A DNA stretch of 64,000 bases from SZUA-36 sp963749115 (GTDB lineage Bacteria > Pseudomonadota > Gammaproteobacteria > Xanthomonadales > SZUA-36): the NCBI GenBank assembly GCA_963749115.1, contig CAVVLP010000007.1:1-64000 (forward strand), read 5' to 3'. Positions 28,300 through 36,289 of the stretch are shown here, piece by piece. The translations under genes were made by a program, and so were the position numbers. The notes under the pieces were generated by a model. The model worked only from the letters and a program-made list of their open reading frames with translations. It did not search any database and was not told the DNA's origin. The stretch's first letter is position 1. Each line of letters begins with the position of its first letter.

Positions 28300-28485
28300 A
28301 ATATCTTCCCTGGTTGTGTAACGTTAGCAGCGACTCCTTTCACCGCAATTTCGCGTGATATTGAGACCAAAACTGCCCTTTCCATTTCGGTTCAGGCAAT
28401 TAGTTTACCCTTAGAAATGGGTTGTTTCCAGCATGTTGTAGTTTTTCAGGAATGTTCTTCATATTATTGAGCATCAAGGAGTTTA

Positions 28486-28533
28486 ATGATTCATGGTATT
28501 TACATGGCTGGAATCGCAATGGCAAGCGCATGA
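28486..28533 (+). CDS. Possible 15-residue leader peptide before gshB
   Basis: A short frame, MIHGIYMAGIAMASA, preceded by a good AAGGAG ribosome site at 28476-28481, 4 bases before the ATG. It ends 29 bases before the gshB start. Its composition (no run of one regulated amino acid) does not suggest attenuation. It may be chance; no database comparison was possible. Confidence 0.25.
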   Translation: MIHGIYMAGIAMASA

Positions 28534-28562
28534 TAATGGGATGCTACCGAGAAGGGTGATTT

Positions 28563-29537
28563 ATGTCTAAAACTGAAAAAACAAACCGGAAGGAATTGAA
28601 AACCGGCGTGGTCATGGACCCCATCGGTGAGATAAAAACCTATAAGGATTCAACGTTTGCGATGTTGCTGGAAGGGCAGCGGCGTGGTCACACACTGTAC
28701 TACATGGAGCCTGGAGACCTTTTCGCCAAGGACGGGCGGGTGTTTGCAGGGATGCAGCAACTCGAAGTTCGTGACAATACGACAGACTGGTTCAGCCTGA
28801 CTCCGATTGGCCACAAGCCACTGGATGAACTGGATATTGTGCTGATGCGCCGCGACCCACCTTTTGACATGGACTATATCTATACGACCTATATGCTGGA
28901 GTTGGCGGAAAAGGCCGGTACGATGGTCATCAACCGGCCACAAAGCCTGCGGGATGCCAACGAAAAATTCTTTATCAATTACTTTCCGCAATGTTGCGTA
29001 CCGATGGTAATTAGCAGTTCTTCCACCCTGATCCGGGAGTTTGTGTCCAAACAGGGACATTGTGTGGTCAAACCGCTGGACGGCATGGGAGGGGAGTCCG
29101 TTTTCCAGGTCAGTGATACCGATATGAATCTGAATGTTATCCTTGAAACCATCACCCGTCACAACTCAAGACCGGTGATGGCACAAAGATATATTGATGA
29201 AATTTCCCAGGGTGACAAACGCATACTGGTGGTTAACGGTGAACCGGTACCCTATGCATTGGCGCGATATGCTGGCAAGGGTGATTTCCGGGGTAACCTG
29301 GCCAAAGGCGGTAGCAGTAAGGGTGTGCCGCTAAGTGAGAGAGATCGCTGGATTTGTTCACAGGTAGCACCGGAATTGAAAAAACGAGGAATCCTGTTTG
29401 CAGGTCTGGATGTTATTGGTGACTGGCTCTCCGAGGTGAATGTGACCAGTCCCACCTGTATTCGTGAACTGGATAAAGAGTTCGGGCTGAACATCGCCGG
29501 GCAGCTTTTTGATGGTGTTGAGGCAGTGCTGAAATAA
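28563..29537 (+). CDS. gshB: Glutathione synthetase
   Basis: Joins gamma-glutamylcysteine and glycine using ATP to make glutathione. 324 residues with the ATP-grasp fold: N-terminal substrate domain (VVMDPIGEIKTYKDSTFAML, VLMRRDPPFDMDYIYTTYML), ATP-grasp lid (HCVVKPLDGMGGESVF), GDKRILVVNGEPVPYALAR, and the metal site near NVTSPTCIRELDKEFGLN. The start ATG 28563 follows an AAGGG-type site. tonB follows 2 bases after the stop. It is divergent from the Pil-Chp cluster, a conserved gammaproteobacterial arrangement. Confidence 0.96.
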   Translation: MSKTEKTNRKELKTGVVMDPIGEIKTYKDSTFAMLLEGQRRGHTLYYMEPGDLFAKDGRVFAGMQQLEVRDNTTDWFSLTPIGHKPLDELDIVLMRRDPPFDMDYIYTTYMLELAEKAGTMVINRPQSLRDANEKFFINYFPQCCVPMVISSSSTLIREFVSKQGHCVVKPLDGMGGESVFQVSDTDMNLNVILETITRHNSRPVMAQRYIDEISQGDKRILVVNGEPVPYALARYAGKGDFRGNLAKGGSSKGVPLSERDRWICSQVAPELKKRGILFAGLDVIGDWLSEVNVTSPTCIRELDKEFGLNIAGQLFDGVEAVLK

Positions 29538-29539
29538 AA

Positions 29540-30400
29540 ATGTCCGCTATCCAGGCCAGCAATGACCGTTTCGCCGTCAGCATATTGATGGCGCTGGCCC
29601 TGCATGCGTTTATTTTGTTGGGTATTGGATTTGTGCTTGATTTCAAACCATTGACCCACCCACTGGATACACTGGACGTGGTGTTGGTGAACTGGCGATC
29701 CGAGTTGAAACCGGATGAGGCGGATTTTCTGGCCCAGGCTTCACAACAAGGTGGAGGTGAATCCACCGAAGCAAGCAGGCCGTCGCAGAACAACACCGGG
29801 GCATCGCCGGGTCCATCTGACGGTGACGATCCGCTGGATCAGCAGGAGCAGATGTCCAGCGTGGCCGATGCGGCCCGTGAGCAGATACTGATCGAAGATG
29901 ATACGGCTGAATTTACCCAGCAAATTACCAGTATTGAGCAACCGGAACCACCGCTACCAAGTGCTGCCACGCTGATGCAGGAAAGCATGAGGATGGCGAA
30001 ACTACAACCCGGAATTCAACGCGACCGGGAATCACAGTCAAAACTACCCCGACGCAAATGGATATCTGCCAATACGCGTGAATACGAGTACGCTGCATAT
30101 ATGCAGGCCTGGGTAGCCAAAGTGGAAAGGGTGGGCAACCTGAACTATCCGGAAGAAGTCAGACGTCTGCAGTTGACCGGTGACCTGATCATGACAGTGG
30201 GCATCAATCTGGACGGCAGCGTAGAGAGTATTGATATCCGGCGTAGCTCTGGAAAATCCCAACTGGACCAGGCTGCAACCCGGATCGTACGTCTCGCCGG
30301 ACCCTACTCACCGTTGCCGGAACACATCAATGCCTCCGTGGATATTCTGCATATCACACGTACCTGGCGCTTCTCACGTGACTTCAAAGGATTGGATTGA
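29540..30400 (+). CDS. tonB: TonB-family energy transducer
   Basis: 286 residues. An N-terminal membrane anchor (about 14-34, VSILMALALHAFILLGIGFV) is followed by a long Pro/Ser/Gln-rich periplasmic spacer. The C-terminal TonB domain (about 190-280) contains NYPEEVRRLQLTGDLIMTV, NLDGSVESIDIRRSSGKSQ and AGPYSPLPEHI. It transmits proton-motive force to outer-membrane receptors or, for this gshB-linked tonB3-type gene, may serve twitching and pilus assembly as described in Pseudomonas. No exbB/exbD genes are adjacent. It probably shares the gshB transcript. Confidence 0.88.
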   Translation: MSAIQASNDRFAVSILMALALHAFILLGIGFVLDFKPLTHPLDTLDVVLVNWRSELKPDEADFLAQASQQGGGESTEASRPSQNNTGASPGPSDGDDPLDQQEQMSSVADAAREQILIEDDTAEFTQQITSIEQPEPPLPSAATLMQESMRMAKLQPGIQRDRESQSKLPRRKWISANTREYEYAAYMQAWVAKVERVGNLNYPEEVRRLQLTGDLIMTVGINLDGSVESIDIRRSSGKSQLDQAATRIVRLAGPYSPLPEHINASVDILHITRTWRFSRDFKGLD

Positions 30401-30526
30401 TGGCGGGTTTGAGTCGGGAGAAATTCATGCAATCAGTACCGTGCAGGGACCTATCTCAGCTTTTTCTTCCGGACGGTTCTGAAATCATCGCTTGTAAAGG
30501 CCGGAAACTGGACTAAAATTTGATAT

Positions 30527-31108
30527 ATGAGCACTAAATCGCAGAGTGTTGTCAGCGGTTATTTGCAGCAGCAGATGTTGATTGCAATGCCAGCCATGGC
30601 AGACCCCAATTTTTCACGTAGCGTAACCCTGTTGTGCCAGCATAATGAAGAAGGGGCGATTGGGATCACCATTAACCGTCAGTCCTCTTTCACACTGGGT
30701 GAGCTGCTGTTTCAGCTGAATATTCCCTGCGCGGATCAGAAAATCTCTTCATTGGTGGTACTGGAAGGTGGCCCGGTCAGTCCTGACCACGGTTTTGTGC
30801 TGCATACGCCTGTCGAAGGATTTGACTCCAGTATTCAGATAAATGATGAGATCATGGTGACCACGTCACGTGATGTTCTGTCTGCCATTGCTGCCGGTAA
30901 AGGTCCGGACAGGTTCCTGGTGGCGCTCGGTTATGCTGGCTGGGGTGACGGTCAGTTGGAGTTTGAGATGCGTCAAAATGCCTGGCTTTCGGTGCCGGCA
31001 GATAAAGGTATTCTGTTTGAATCGGCCCTGCCACAGCGGTGGGAGAAGGCGCTGGGTAAACTTGGCATCAACATCAGCGACCTGCATGGAATCGGCGGGC
31101 ATGCCTGA
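30527..31108 (+). CDS. algH: YqgE/AlgH family protein
   Basis: A 193-residue soluble protein of the YqgE/AlgH family. Conserved parts: LQQQMLIAMPAMADPNFSRS, VTLLCQHNEEGAIGITINR, VLEGGPVSPDHGFVLH and ALGYAGWGDGQLEFE. Its biochemical activity is not settled; in Pseudomonas it was linked to alginate regulation. It overlaps ruvX by 8 bases. Order gshB-tonB-algH-ruvX is conserved in related genomes. Confidence 0.92.
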   Translation: MSTKSQSVVSGYLQQQMLIAMPAMADPNFSRSVTLLCQHNEEGAIGITINRQSSFTLGELLFQLNIPCADQKISSLVVLEGGPVSPDHGFVLHTPVEGFDSSIQINDEIMVTTSRDVLSAIAAGKGPDRFLVALGYAGWGDGQLEFEMRQNAWLSVPADKGILFESALPQRWEKALGKLGINISDLHGIGGHA

Positions 31109-31541
31109 TGAGAACATCAAGCCATCGGGTACAATAATCGCGTTTGATTTTGGTTTCCGGCGCATAGGCGTTGCCGTCGGCCAAACGCTGACAGGTTCAG
31201 CCAATGTGCTTACGGTGGTACCGGTTGCGACCAAGCCGGATTGGCAGGCAATCGCCGGTATCGTTCATGAGTGGAAGCCTGCTGCACTGGTCGTCGGTTT
31301 ACCACTCGCTGAAGATGGCGGCGAGACCGATATGTCAAAGGGTGCGCGACGATTCGGACGCCAACTCGAGGGTCGCTTCGGAATCCCAGTGTTGTTTGAA
31401 GACGAACGCCTGACATCATTCAGTGCTGAGCAACGTTTTGTAAATGCCCGGGCACGGAGTGGAATGCGGAAAAAAGATGCTGCTTTAAAAGATGCAATCG
31501 CGGCACAGATCATCCTCGAAAGTTGGTTACTGGCCAAATAA
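31101..31541 (+). CDS. ruvX: Holliday junction resolvase-like protein YqgF/RuvX
   Basis: 146 residues, RNase H-like fold. It is the essential YqgF protein implicated in 16S rRNA 5'-end processing and resembles a Holliday junction resolvase. Acidic site motifs: FDFGFRRIGVAVG, VVGLPLAEDG, LFEDERLTSFSAEQ and KDAIAAQIILESW. The start is ATG 31101 inside the algH 3' end (ATGCCTGA overlap); the frame stays open upstream but would lie within algH. In Pseudomonas pyrR and pyrB follow; here a repeat element does. Confidence 0.93.
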   Translation: MPDENIKPSGTIIAFDFGFRRIGVAVGQTLTGSANVLTVVPVATKPDWQAIAGIVHEWKPAALVVGLPLAEDGGETDMSKGARRFGRQLEGRFGIPVLFEDERLTSFSAEQRFVNARARSGMRKKDAALKDAIAAQIILESWLLAK

Positions 31542-31548
31542 AAGAATC

Positions 31549-31921
31549 CTAGCTCTGAATTCCAGCAACGTTGTTCGCATTTTTATGGCTTCTCAGCTAA
31601 AAGTTGTGCACCCTGGTTCGGACACGGCGGACGCTTGTGGCCTGTGCGAACTTTGAAGGGCCGAGTAGCCGGACGGGTTAGGGACGATCGGGCAGGAAGC
31701 CCGATCGAGGCCGCCCAATACAGGATGTATTGTGAGGCCGGTCCCGTTAAGACCCGGCTGGCTGCGAGGGCAGTCCCGGATCCTGATCCGGGACCGCTGG
31801 CCAGAGAGCACAGGCCACAAGCGTCCGCCGCGTCCTCGCACCATCACGACTTAATCAGAACCATCTGTTTCGCGGGAACCACCAGGCATTGGTGTGTAAC
31901 GTTGCTGGAATTCACAGCTAG
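31549..31921. mobile_element. MITE-like palindromic element with 24-bp inverted ends
   Basis: The ends 31549-31572 and 31898-31921 are inverted copies matching at 23 of 24 bases and begin with CTAG, which could be a 4-bp target duplication of the IS5-family type. Inside is a second perfect 23-bp inverted repeat (31625-31647 with 31808-31830). Three perfect hairpins follow: CGATCGGGC-AGGAA-GCCCGATCG (31685-31707), CAATACA-GGA-TGTATTG (31716-31732) and GTCCCGGATC-CT-GATCCGGGAC (31773-31794). No open frame of useful length is present. It lies 7 bases past ruvX and would fold into one large multi-branched hairpin as RNA or single-stranded DNA. Confidence 0.75.
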
Positions 31922-31945
31922 CTAACCCTGGCCTGTTGCGGATAT

Positions 31946-31988
31946 AAAAAACCGCTCCGCGCCGAAAGAGGGTTAACGGCGGGAGCGG
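31946..31988 (-). terminator. Intrinsic terminator downstream of the AlgR-like gene
   Basis: On the minus strand a 12-bp GC-rich stem (CCGCTCC plus CGCCG against CGGCG plus GGAGCGG, one bulged base) has a 12-base loop and is followed by six T residues. It should end leftward transcripts from the AlgR-like gene, about 310 bases past its stop. Confidence 0.8.
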
Positions 31989-31998
31989 CGGAAGCAAA

Positions 31999-32297
31999 AC
32001 CAGGAGCGTCGGTCAGACGATGATCAGGGAGAAAATTTCCCGGCTTCGCTTATTCAGTACTTATGACGCATCAAACCTTCAATACGTTACAAGAATCTTC
32101 CATGACGTATGTCGTGTCATCACGGTTGTCATTATGGGCAAAGGCCTGAAAGCGTGGTTGTGTCCAAAGTCACGGTCTGCGGTGAGGGGACATTATCGGG
32201 AGGTAAAACGAATTTTAAGCAGTGCGAACGCATTTCCACAGAAATAAGGCCATGGTTTGTGTAGGAGGGTAAAGTGCTTTGTTTTCTCTGGTCCGGA
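31999..32297. other. 3' untranslated stretch without a recognisable gene
   Basis: Between the terminator and the AlgR-like stop codon I see no gene. A 75-codon plus-strand frame at 32020-32247 lacks a ribosome site and any recognisable pattern. A small GGGAGAAAATTTCCC palindrome lies near 32029-32043. If the AlgR-like transcript runs to the terminator, this is an unusually long 3' untranslated region. Confidence 0.4.
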
Positions 32298-33122
32298 CTA
32301 CTTAAATAGCTTGAGTTTGTCTTTATAGGTTCTGGAAAGTTTGACCCGGTGACCGGATTCGAGCGTCAGGAAATACTCACCATTGATGTGCGACTCCATT
32401 TCCCGAACCAGCCCGACATTGACAATGGTTGAACGATGGATGCGTTGCAGGATACTCCCATCCAGTTCCTTCTCTAGTTCTTTCATGGTCTTGCGCATGA
32501 TATAAGTGGTGCCCAGGGCCTGCACGCACATATAGTCACCGGCCGCATCTATCCACTCGATATCATCCTGGTTCACCCAGGTGGTTCGCCCGCCGTCCCT
32601 GATGGCCAGACGTGAGGGTTCTTTTGGCACCAGGTCCGCCATGTTTTTCTCTTCCAATTCTGCAAAACTACTGATCGACTCACCGCTGATTTGACTGACC
32701 AGCTCAAGTAGAAGGCGTTTATGTTTGACCGCACGTTTTTGACTAAGACTGCCCCGTACTTTGTCGAGCACCTGGTGCAGACGTTCTTCGTCTATCGGTT
32801 TAAGGATGTAATCAAGGGCATTGGCCTCGAAAGCCTGCACTGCATATTCGTCATAGGCGGTCAGGAAAAGGATAACGGGCATGGTTTCAATATCGAGCTG
32901 TTGCACGACTTCGAAGCCGCTGATACCGGGCATCTGTATGTCCAGAAATACCAGGTCGGGGGCTTTTTCCCTGATAAGCCTAAGCGCTTCCCGGCCATTC
33001 TGGGCCTCGCCTACTATTTCAACGTCTGCAATATTTTTGAGGCGATGGGCCAGGCCACGACGCGCCAGGGATTCATCATCGACGATCAGGGTCTTAAGAA
33101 TATGCTGGTTGCCTGTCGCCAA
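32298..33122 (-). CDS. LytTR-family response regulator, AlgR-like
   Basis: 274 residues. The receiver domain has Asp15/Asp16 (LIVDDESLARRGL), phospho-Asp61 (VFLDIQMPGISGFEV) and LKPIDEERL. The C-terminal LytTR DNA-binding domain is at about 170-272 (IEWIDAAGDYMCVQ, IHRSTIVNVGLVREM, SGHRVKLSRTYKDKLK). A 30-residue acidic linker (ESISSFAELEEKNM) makes it longer than AlgR of Pseudomonas, about 248 residues. The usual partner AlgZ (FimS) kinase is not adjacent, so it is an orphan regulator here. AlgR-type regulators control pilus and exopolysaccharide genes, which fits the rest of the window, but no target is shown. Confidence 0.88.
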   Translation of the reverse strand: MATGNQHILKTLIVDDESLARRGLAHRLKNIADVEIVGEAQNGREALRLIREKAPDLVFLDIQMPGISGFEVVQQLDIETMPVILFLTAYDEYAVQAFEANALDYILKPIDEERLHQVLDKVRGSLSQKRAVKHKRLLLELVSQISGESISSFAELEEKNMADLVPKEPSRLAIRDGGRTTWVNQDDIEWIDAAGDYMCVQALGTTYIMRKTMKELEKELDGSILQRIHRSTIVNVGLVREMESHINGEYFLTLESGHRVKLSRTYKDKLKLFK

Positions 33123-33223
33123 GATTTTGTTGATCCCTTAATATTGTTGAGACATGGCAGTACAGCTTATCACTCCTGACGGTCGCTGCAATATACATGG
33201 CGCTTTGAGGGCAAAAATTTCTA

Positions 33224-34737
33224 CTAATAAGCATCCTTTGCCAAACTCAGCCGTCTGAATGCAATGGCTTCTGCGAGGTGCTCGAAACTTATGTTGTCGG
33301 CCTGGTCCAGATCGGCAATCGTCCGCGCGACCTTGAGTATACGGTGACAGGCGCGCGGTGACAGGTAAAGCTGTTCTGCTGCATCTTCAAGGAGTTGCAA
33401 AGTTCCATTTTCGATATGGCAATACTTTCTCAGCTCGCCATTGTTCAACAGCGCATTGGGTTTACCTGCCCGCCTGGTCTGTATCCGGCGTGCGTCGATG
33501 ACGCGCTTGCGGACATCTTCCGAAGTTTCGATATTGTCTGTCGACGCACTCAGAATAGAGCTTTTAGGGCGTAATACTTCAACCTGGATGTCGATGCGGT
33601 CGAGTAGCGGACCCGAGACCCTGTTGCGGTAGCGTTGTATCTGTTCGGCACTGCAATGACAACGCCCACTTTCGTCACCCGAGAGGCCACAGGGACAGGG
33701 GTTCATGGCTGTTACCAGCTGAAAACGGGCCGGAAATCTCGCCTGTCGAACGGCTCTTGAAATGACGATGCTTCCGGATTCGATCGGTTCGCGGAGGATT
33801 TCGAGCGTATGCCGGCCATACTCGGGAAGTTCATCCAGAAATAAGCACACCGTTATGTGCCAATGATATTTCGCCGGGCCTGGGACGCGACCCGCCTCCC
33901 GCCAGTGCAACGCTGCTACAGGAATGATGTGGCGTTCTGAATGGACGAATACCCCACAGGTGATGATCCAGACCTGCGTGACTGACTGATGCGAGGGCGG
34001 CGACCTCAAGTGACTCACTTTCGGTCATCGGCGGCAAGATTCCCGGTAATCTCGATGCCAGCAAGGTTTTTCCGGTTCCCGGTGGTCCGGCCATCAGCAG
34101 GTGATGGCCCCCCGCAGCGGCAACCTCCAGTGCGCGTTTTGGTCCGGGAAGACCGATGACGTCGCAAAGATCGGGCAACTCAGGTAGTTTGCCCCGTGAT
34201 TGAGTATTCACATGCTTCAAGTTGCTGGCCGCCGTTGATCCAGTTTGCGATTTCCAATAGTGAAACTCCGCAATATTTTTCACCACCTTTTACCAGGGCG
34301 GCCTCGGCGGCATTGACGGCTGGAATGACCAGTGTCCTGTTACTGTCACGGGATCGTATGGCCGCCGGTAGCACCCCCCGGACCGAACGCAGTTCACCAT
34401 TGAGAGAGAGTTCACCCAGAAACTCACAATCATCGAAGCGTGTATCCGGTATCTGTTGAGACGCGGCAAGTATCCCAAGTGCGATCGGCAGATCGAAACC
34501 GCCACCTTCCTTGGGAAGATCGGCCGGTGCAAGTGAAATGGTTATGCGGCTTTGAGGCCACTTGAAACCGGAATTGATCAGCGCTGCCCGGACCCGGTCT
34601 TTGGATTCCCTTACGGCAGTTTCTGGAAGACCTACCAGGTGCATGCTTGGCAAGCCCCCGGACAGGTGAACCTCCACCGTGATCAGAGGTGCTTCCACAC
34701 CTGCACAGCCTCGACTGTGTACCAGCGATAATCCCAC
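33224..34737 (-). CDS. comM: YifB/ComM family AAA+ ATPase (two +1 frameshifts)
   Basis: A hexameric Mg-chelatase-like AAA+ helicase that extends branch migration during natural transformation. Pieces in three frames join to about 503 residues, close to the 506 of E. coli. N-terminal domain: VEAPLITVEVHLSGGLPSMH and RITISLAPADLPKEGGGFDL. Walker A: GPPGTGKTLLASRL. FRTPHHSCSSVALAGGG and PGEISLAHNGVL lead to Walker B, LFLDELPEYGR. The C-terminal zinc-type motif is PCPCG and the lid is GPLLDRIDIQVEV. Slips lie at about 34195-34225 and 33842 (an extra T on the plus strand). The start chosen is GTG 34737 giving VGLSLVHSR; an ATG at 34782 is possible but makes the N-terminus too long. Confidence 0.9.
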
Positions 34738-34988
34738 AATCCACCCCCGACACGGTCCTGCATTTAACGGCGTCTGATTCAAAGACCTGATTTTGCATTG
34801 AAGGCAGGAGTTAAGCGTTGGTCCTGGTCTGAAATGTTTGTAGGTAATTGGACTCCAATTTGGCTCGCTCTATCGTTTTGCGGTGGGAAAAGACGGTCAA
34901 ACTGCAAAAATTGTGGTCACAAATTACGGTAACGCTCCCAGGCATTTGCCAATTGAACCCGGCATACCCGTAGAGGAAGGAAGTGGTG

Positions 34989-35016
34989 CTTGCGGCATGG
35001 ATACACTGGCTATAAA
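34989..35016 (+). promoter_or_regulatory. Candidate sigma-70 promoter of glnB
   Basis: CTTGCG (34989-34994) and TATAAA (35011-35016) are 16 bases apart; transcription would start near 35023, 24 bases before the glnB ATG. The AGAGGA ribosome site follows at 35033-35038. I saw no GG-N10-GC sigma-54 pattern in the 264-base gap between comM and glnB. Confidence 0.4.
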
Positions 35017-35046
35017 GTCGTATCTGAGCTGAAGAGGAATACCACT

Positions 35047-35385
35047 ATGAAAATGATTATCGCGATTATAAAACCGTTCAAACTCGACGATGTACGTGAT
35101 GCGCTTGGTGAAGTGGGTGTTCAGGGGATGACCGTAACCGAGGTTCGTGGTTTCGGTCGTCAGAAAGGCCATACGGAACTCTACCGCGGAGCGGAGTACG
35201 TGGTCGATTTTCTGCCTAAATTGAGATTGGAAATTGCGGTGCCTGATGATCGTGCCGAGGCCGTGGTTGAAGCCATTGTCGGATCGGCGGCGTCTGGACG
35301 TATTGGTGACGGCAAAATTTTTGTCCAGCCTTTGGAGCAGGCTTTACGGATCAGAACCGGGGAGGAGGGTGATGATGCCCTTTAA
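35047..35385 (+). CDS. glnB: Nitrogen regulatory protein P-II
   Basis: A 112-residue trimeric signal protein that senses 2-oxoglutarate and ATP/ADP and reports nitrogen status. The T-loop with the uridylylation site Tyr51 is intact (GHTELYRGAEYVVDFLPK), as are the N-terminus KMIIAIIKPFKLDDVRDAL and the C-terminal motif GRIGDGKIFVQPLEQALRIRTGE. The start ATG 35047 is preceded by AGAGGA; upstream codons in frame are not used. GlnB and GlnK cannot be told apart for certain; amtB is not adjacent, which favours GlnB. Confidence 0.93.
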   Translation: MKMIIAIIKPFKLDDVRDALGEVGVQGMTVTEVRGFGRQKGHTELYRGAEYVVDFLPKLRLEIAVPDDRAEAVVEAIVGSAASGRIGDGKIFVQPLEQALRIRTGEEGDDAL

Positions 35386-35390
35386 AAATT

Positions 35391-36263
35391 ATGAATGAGC
35401 AAATCAGGGCAGGTGTAATAGGTTTGGGCGCGATGGGTGCGCCGATGGCAAGGCATCTTGCGCATGCCGGTCTGCTGGGCATGGTGTGGAACCGCACGAC
35501 GGCCAGGGCCGGGGCAGTCGCGAAAGAAACAGGTGTGCTGGTGGCCGAGAGTCCTGAACAGTTGGCCAGCGTCTGTAATGTCATACTGACCTGTGTTTCC
35601 GCTGATCAGGATTTGCTGGATGTGATCGGGCAACTACTTCCGGGTGTTAAACCGGGTTCAGTACTTGTTGATACATCGACTGTGAGTCCGGCAACTGCCA
35701 GGCAGGTTTCAGTCAGCCTGCAGGAAGTCGGCGCCGGTTTTGTGGATGCCCCGGTTTCCGGTGGGGTTGAAGGAGCAAAGAAAGGCACATTGTCAGTGAT
35801 GGCCGGTGGTGATTCCGCCAATATTTCGCGGATTATGCCAGTTCTGGAAGCTATATCTGCGACAGTTACACACATGGGCGCGGTTGGTTCCGGTCAGGCT
35901 ACCAAGGCTGTTAACCAGGTGATGATCGCCGGTATTGCCGAAGCGGTTTGCGAAGCACTTGCACTTGCAGAGAAACTAAATCTTCCTTCGGAGCGTCTAT
36001 TATCTATAGTAGGAGCCGGGGCAGCCGGTAGCTGGTTTCTGGAGCATCGTGGTCAGAGCATGCTGGAAAATAGCTTTGACGTTGGATTCAAGCTGTCCCT
36101 GTTACTCAAGGATTTACTGATTTGCCAGGAATTGGCACAAGAATTGGATATCTCTATGTCGACAGTAGAAGCTGCGATCAAGGATTACCGAAAGTTAGTA
36201 GAGCTGGGTGACGGGGATCATGATATCTCCGGATTGATTCGCCTGAAACGCGGCGCAGACTGA
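35391..36263 (+). CDS. 3-hydroxyisobutyrate dehydrogenase-family oxidoreductase
   Basis: 290 residues of the beta-hydroxyacid dehydrogenase family. The N-terminal Rossmann domain has GVIGLGAMGAPMARHLAHAG; substrate and catalytic motifs are DAPVSGGVEGAKKGTLSVMAGG and the catalytic Lys in GSGQATKAVNQVM. Candidate substrates are 2-hydroxy-3-oxopropionate, 3-hydroxyisobutyrate or succinic semialdehyde; the sequence does not decide. NADPH or NADH use is also unclear (WNRTTARAG after strand 2 suggests NADP). The gene starts 5 bases after glnB. Confidence 0.88.
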   Translation: MNEQIRAGVIGLGAMGAPMARHLAHAGLLGMVWNRTTARAGAVAKETGVLVAESPEQLASVCNVILTCVSADQDLLDVIGQLLPGVKPGSVLVDTSTVSPATARQVSVSLQEVGAGFVDAPVSGGVEGAKKGTLSVMAGGDSANISRIMPVLEAISATVTHMGAVGSGQATKAVNQVMIAGIAEAVCEALALAEKLNLPSERLLSIVGAGAAGSWFLEHRGQSMLENSFDVGFKLSLLLKDLLICQELAQELDISMSTVEAAIKDYRKLVELGDGDHDISGLIRLKRGAD

Positions 36264-36289
36264 TAGTCCGAAGAAGACGTGAAGGAAAT

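Noticed and set aside
32020..32247. 75-codon plus-strand frame after the terminator
   Set aside because: No ribosome site, no similarity I recognise, and it lies in the 3' untranslated region of the opposite-strand gene.
34911..34922. TTGTG-GT-CACAA palindrome upstream of glnB as an operator
   Set aside because: Only 5-bp arms, single copy, far (70 bases) from the candidate promoter; not distinguishable from chance.
34783..35046. Sigma-54 promoter for glnB
   Set aside because: No GG-N10-GC pattern with the TTGCA context was found.
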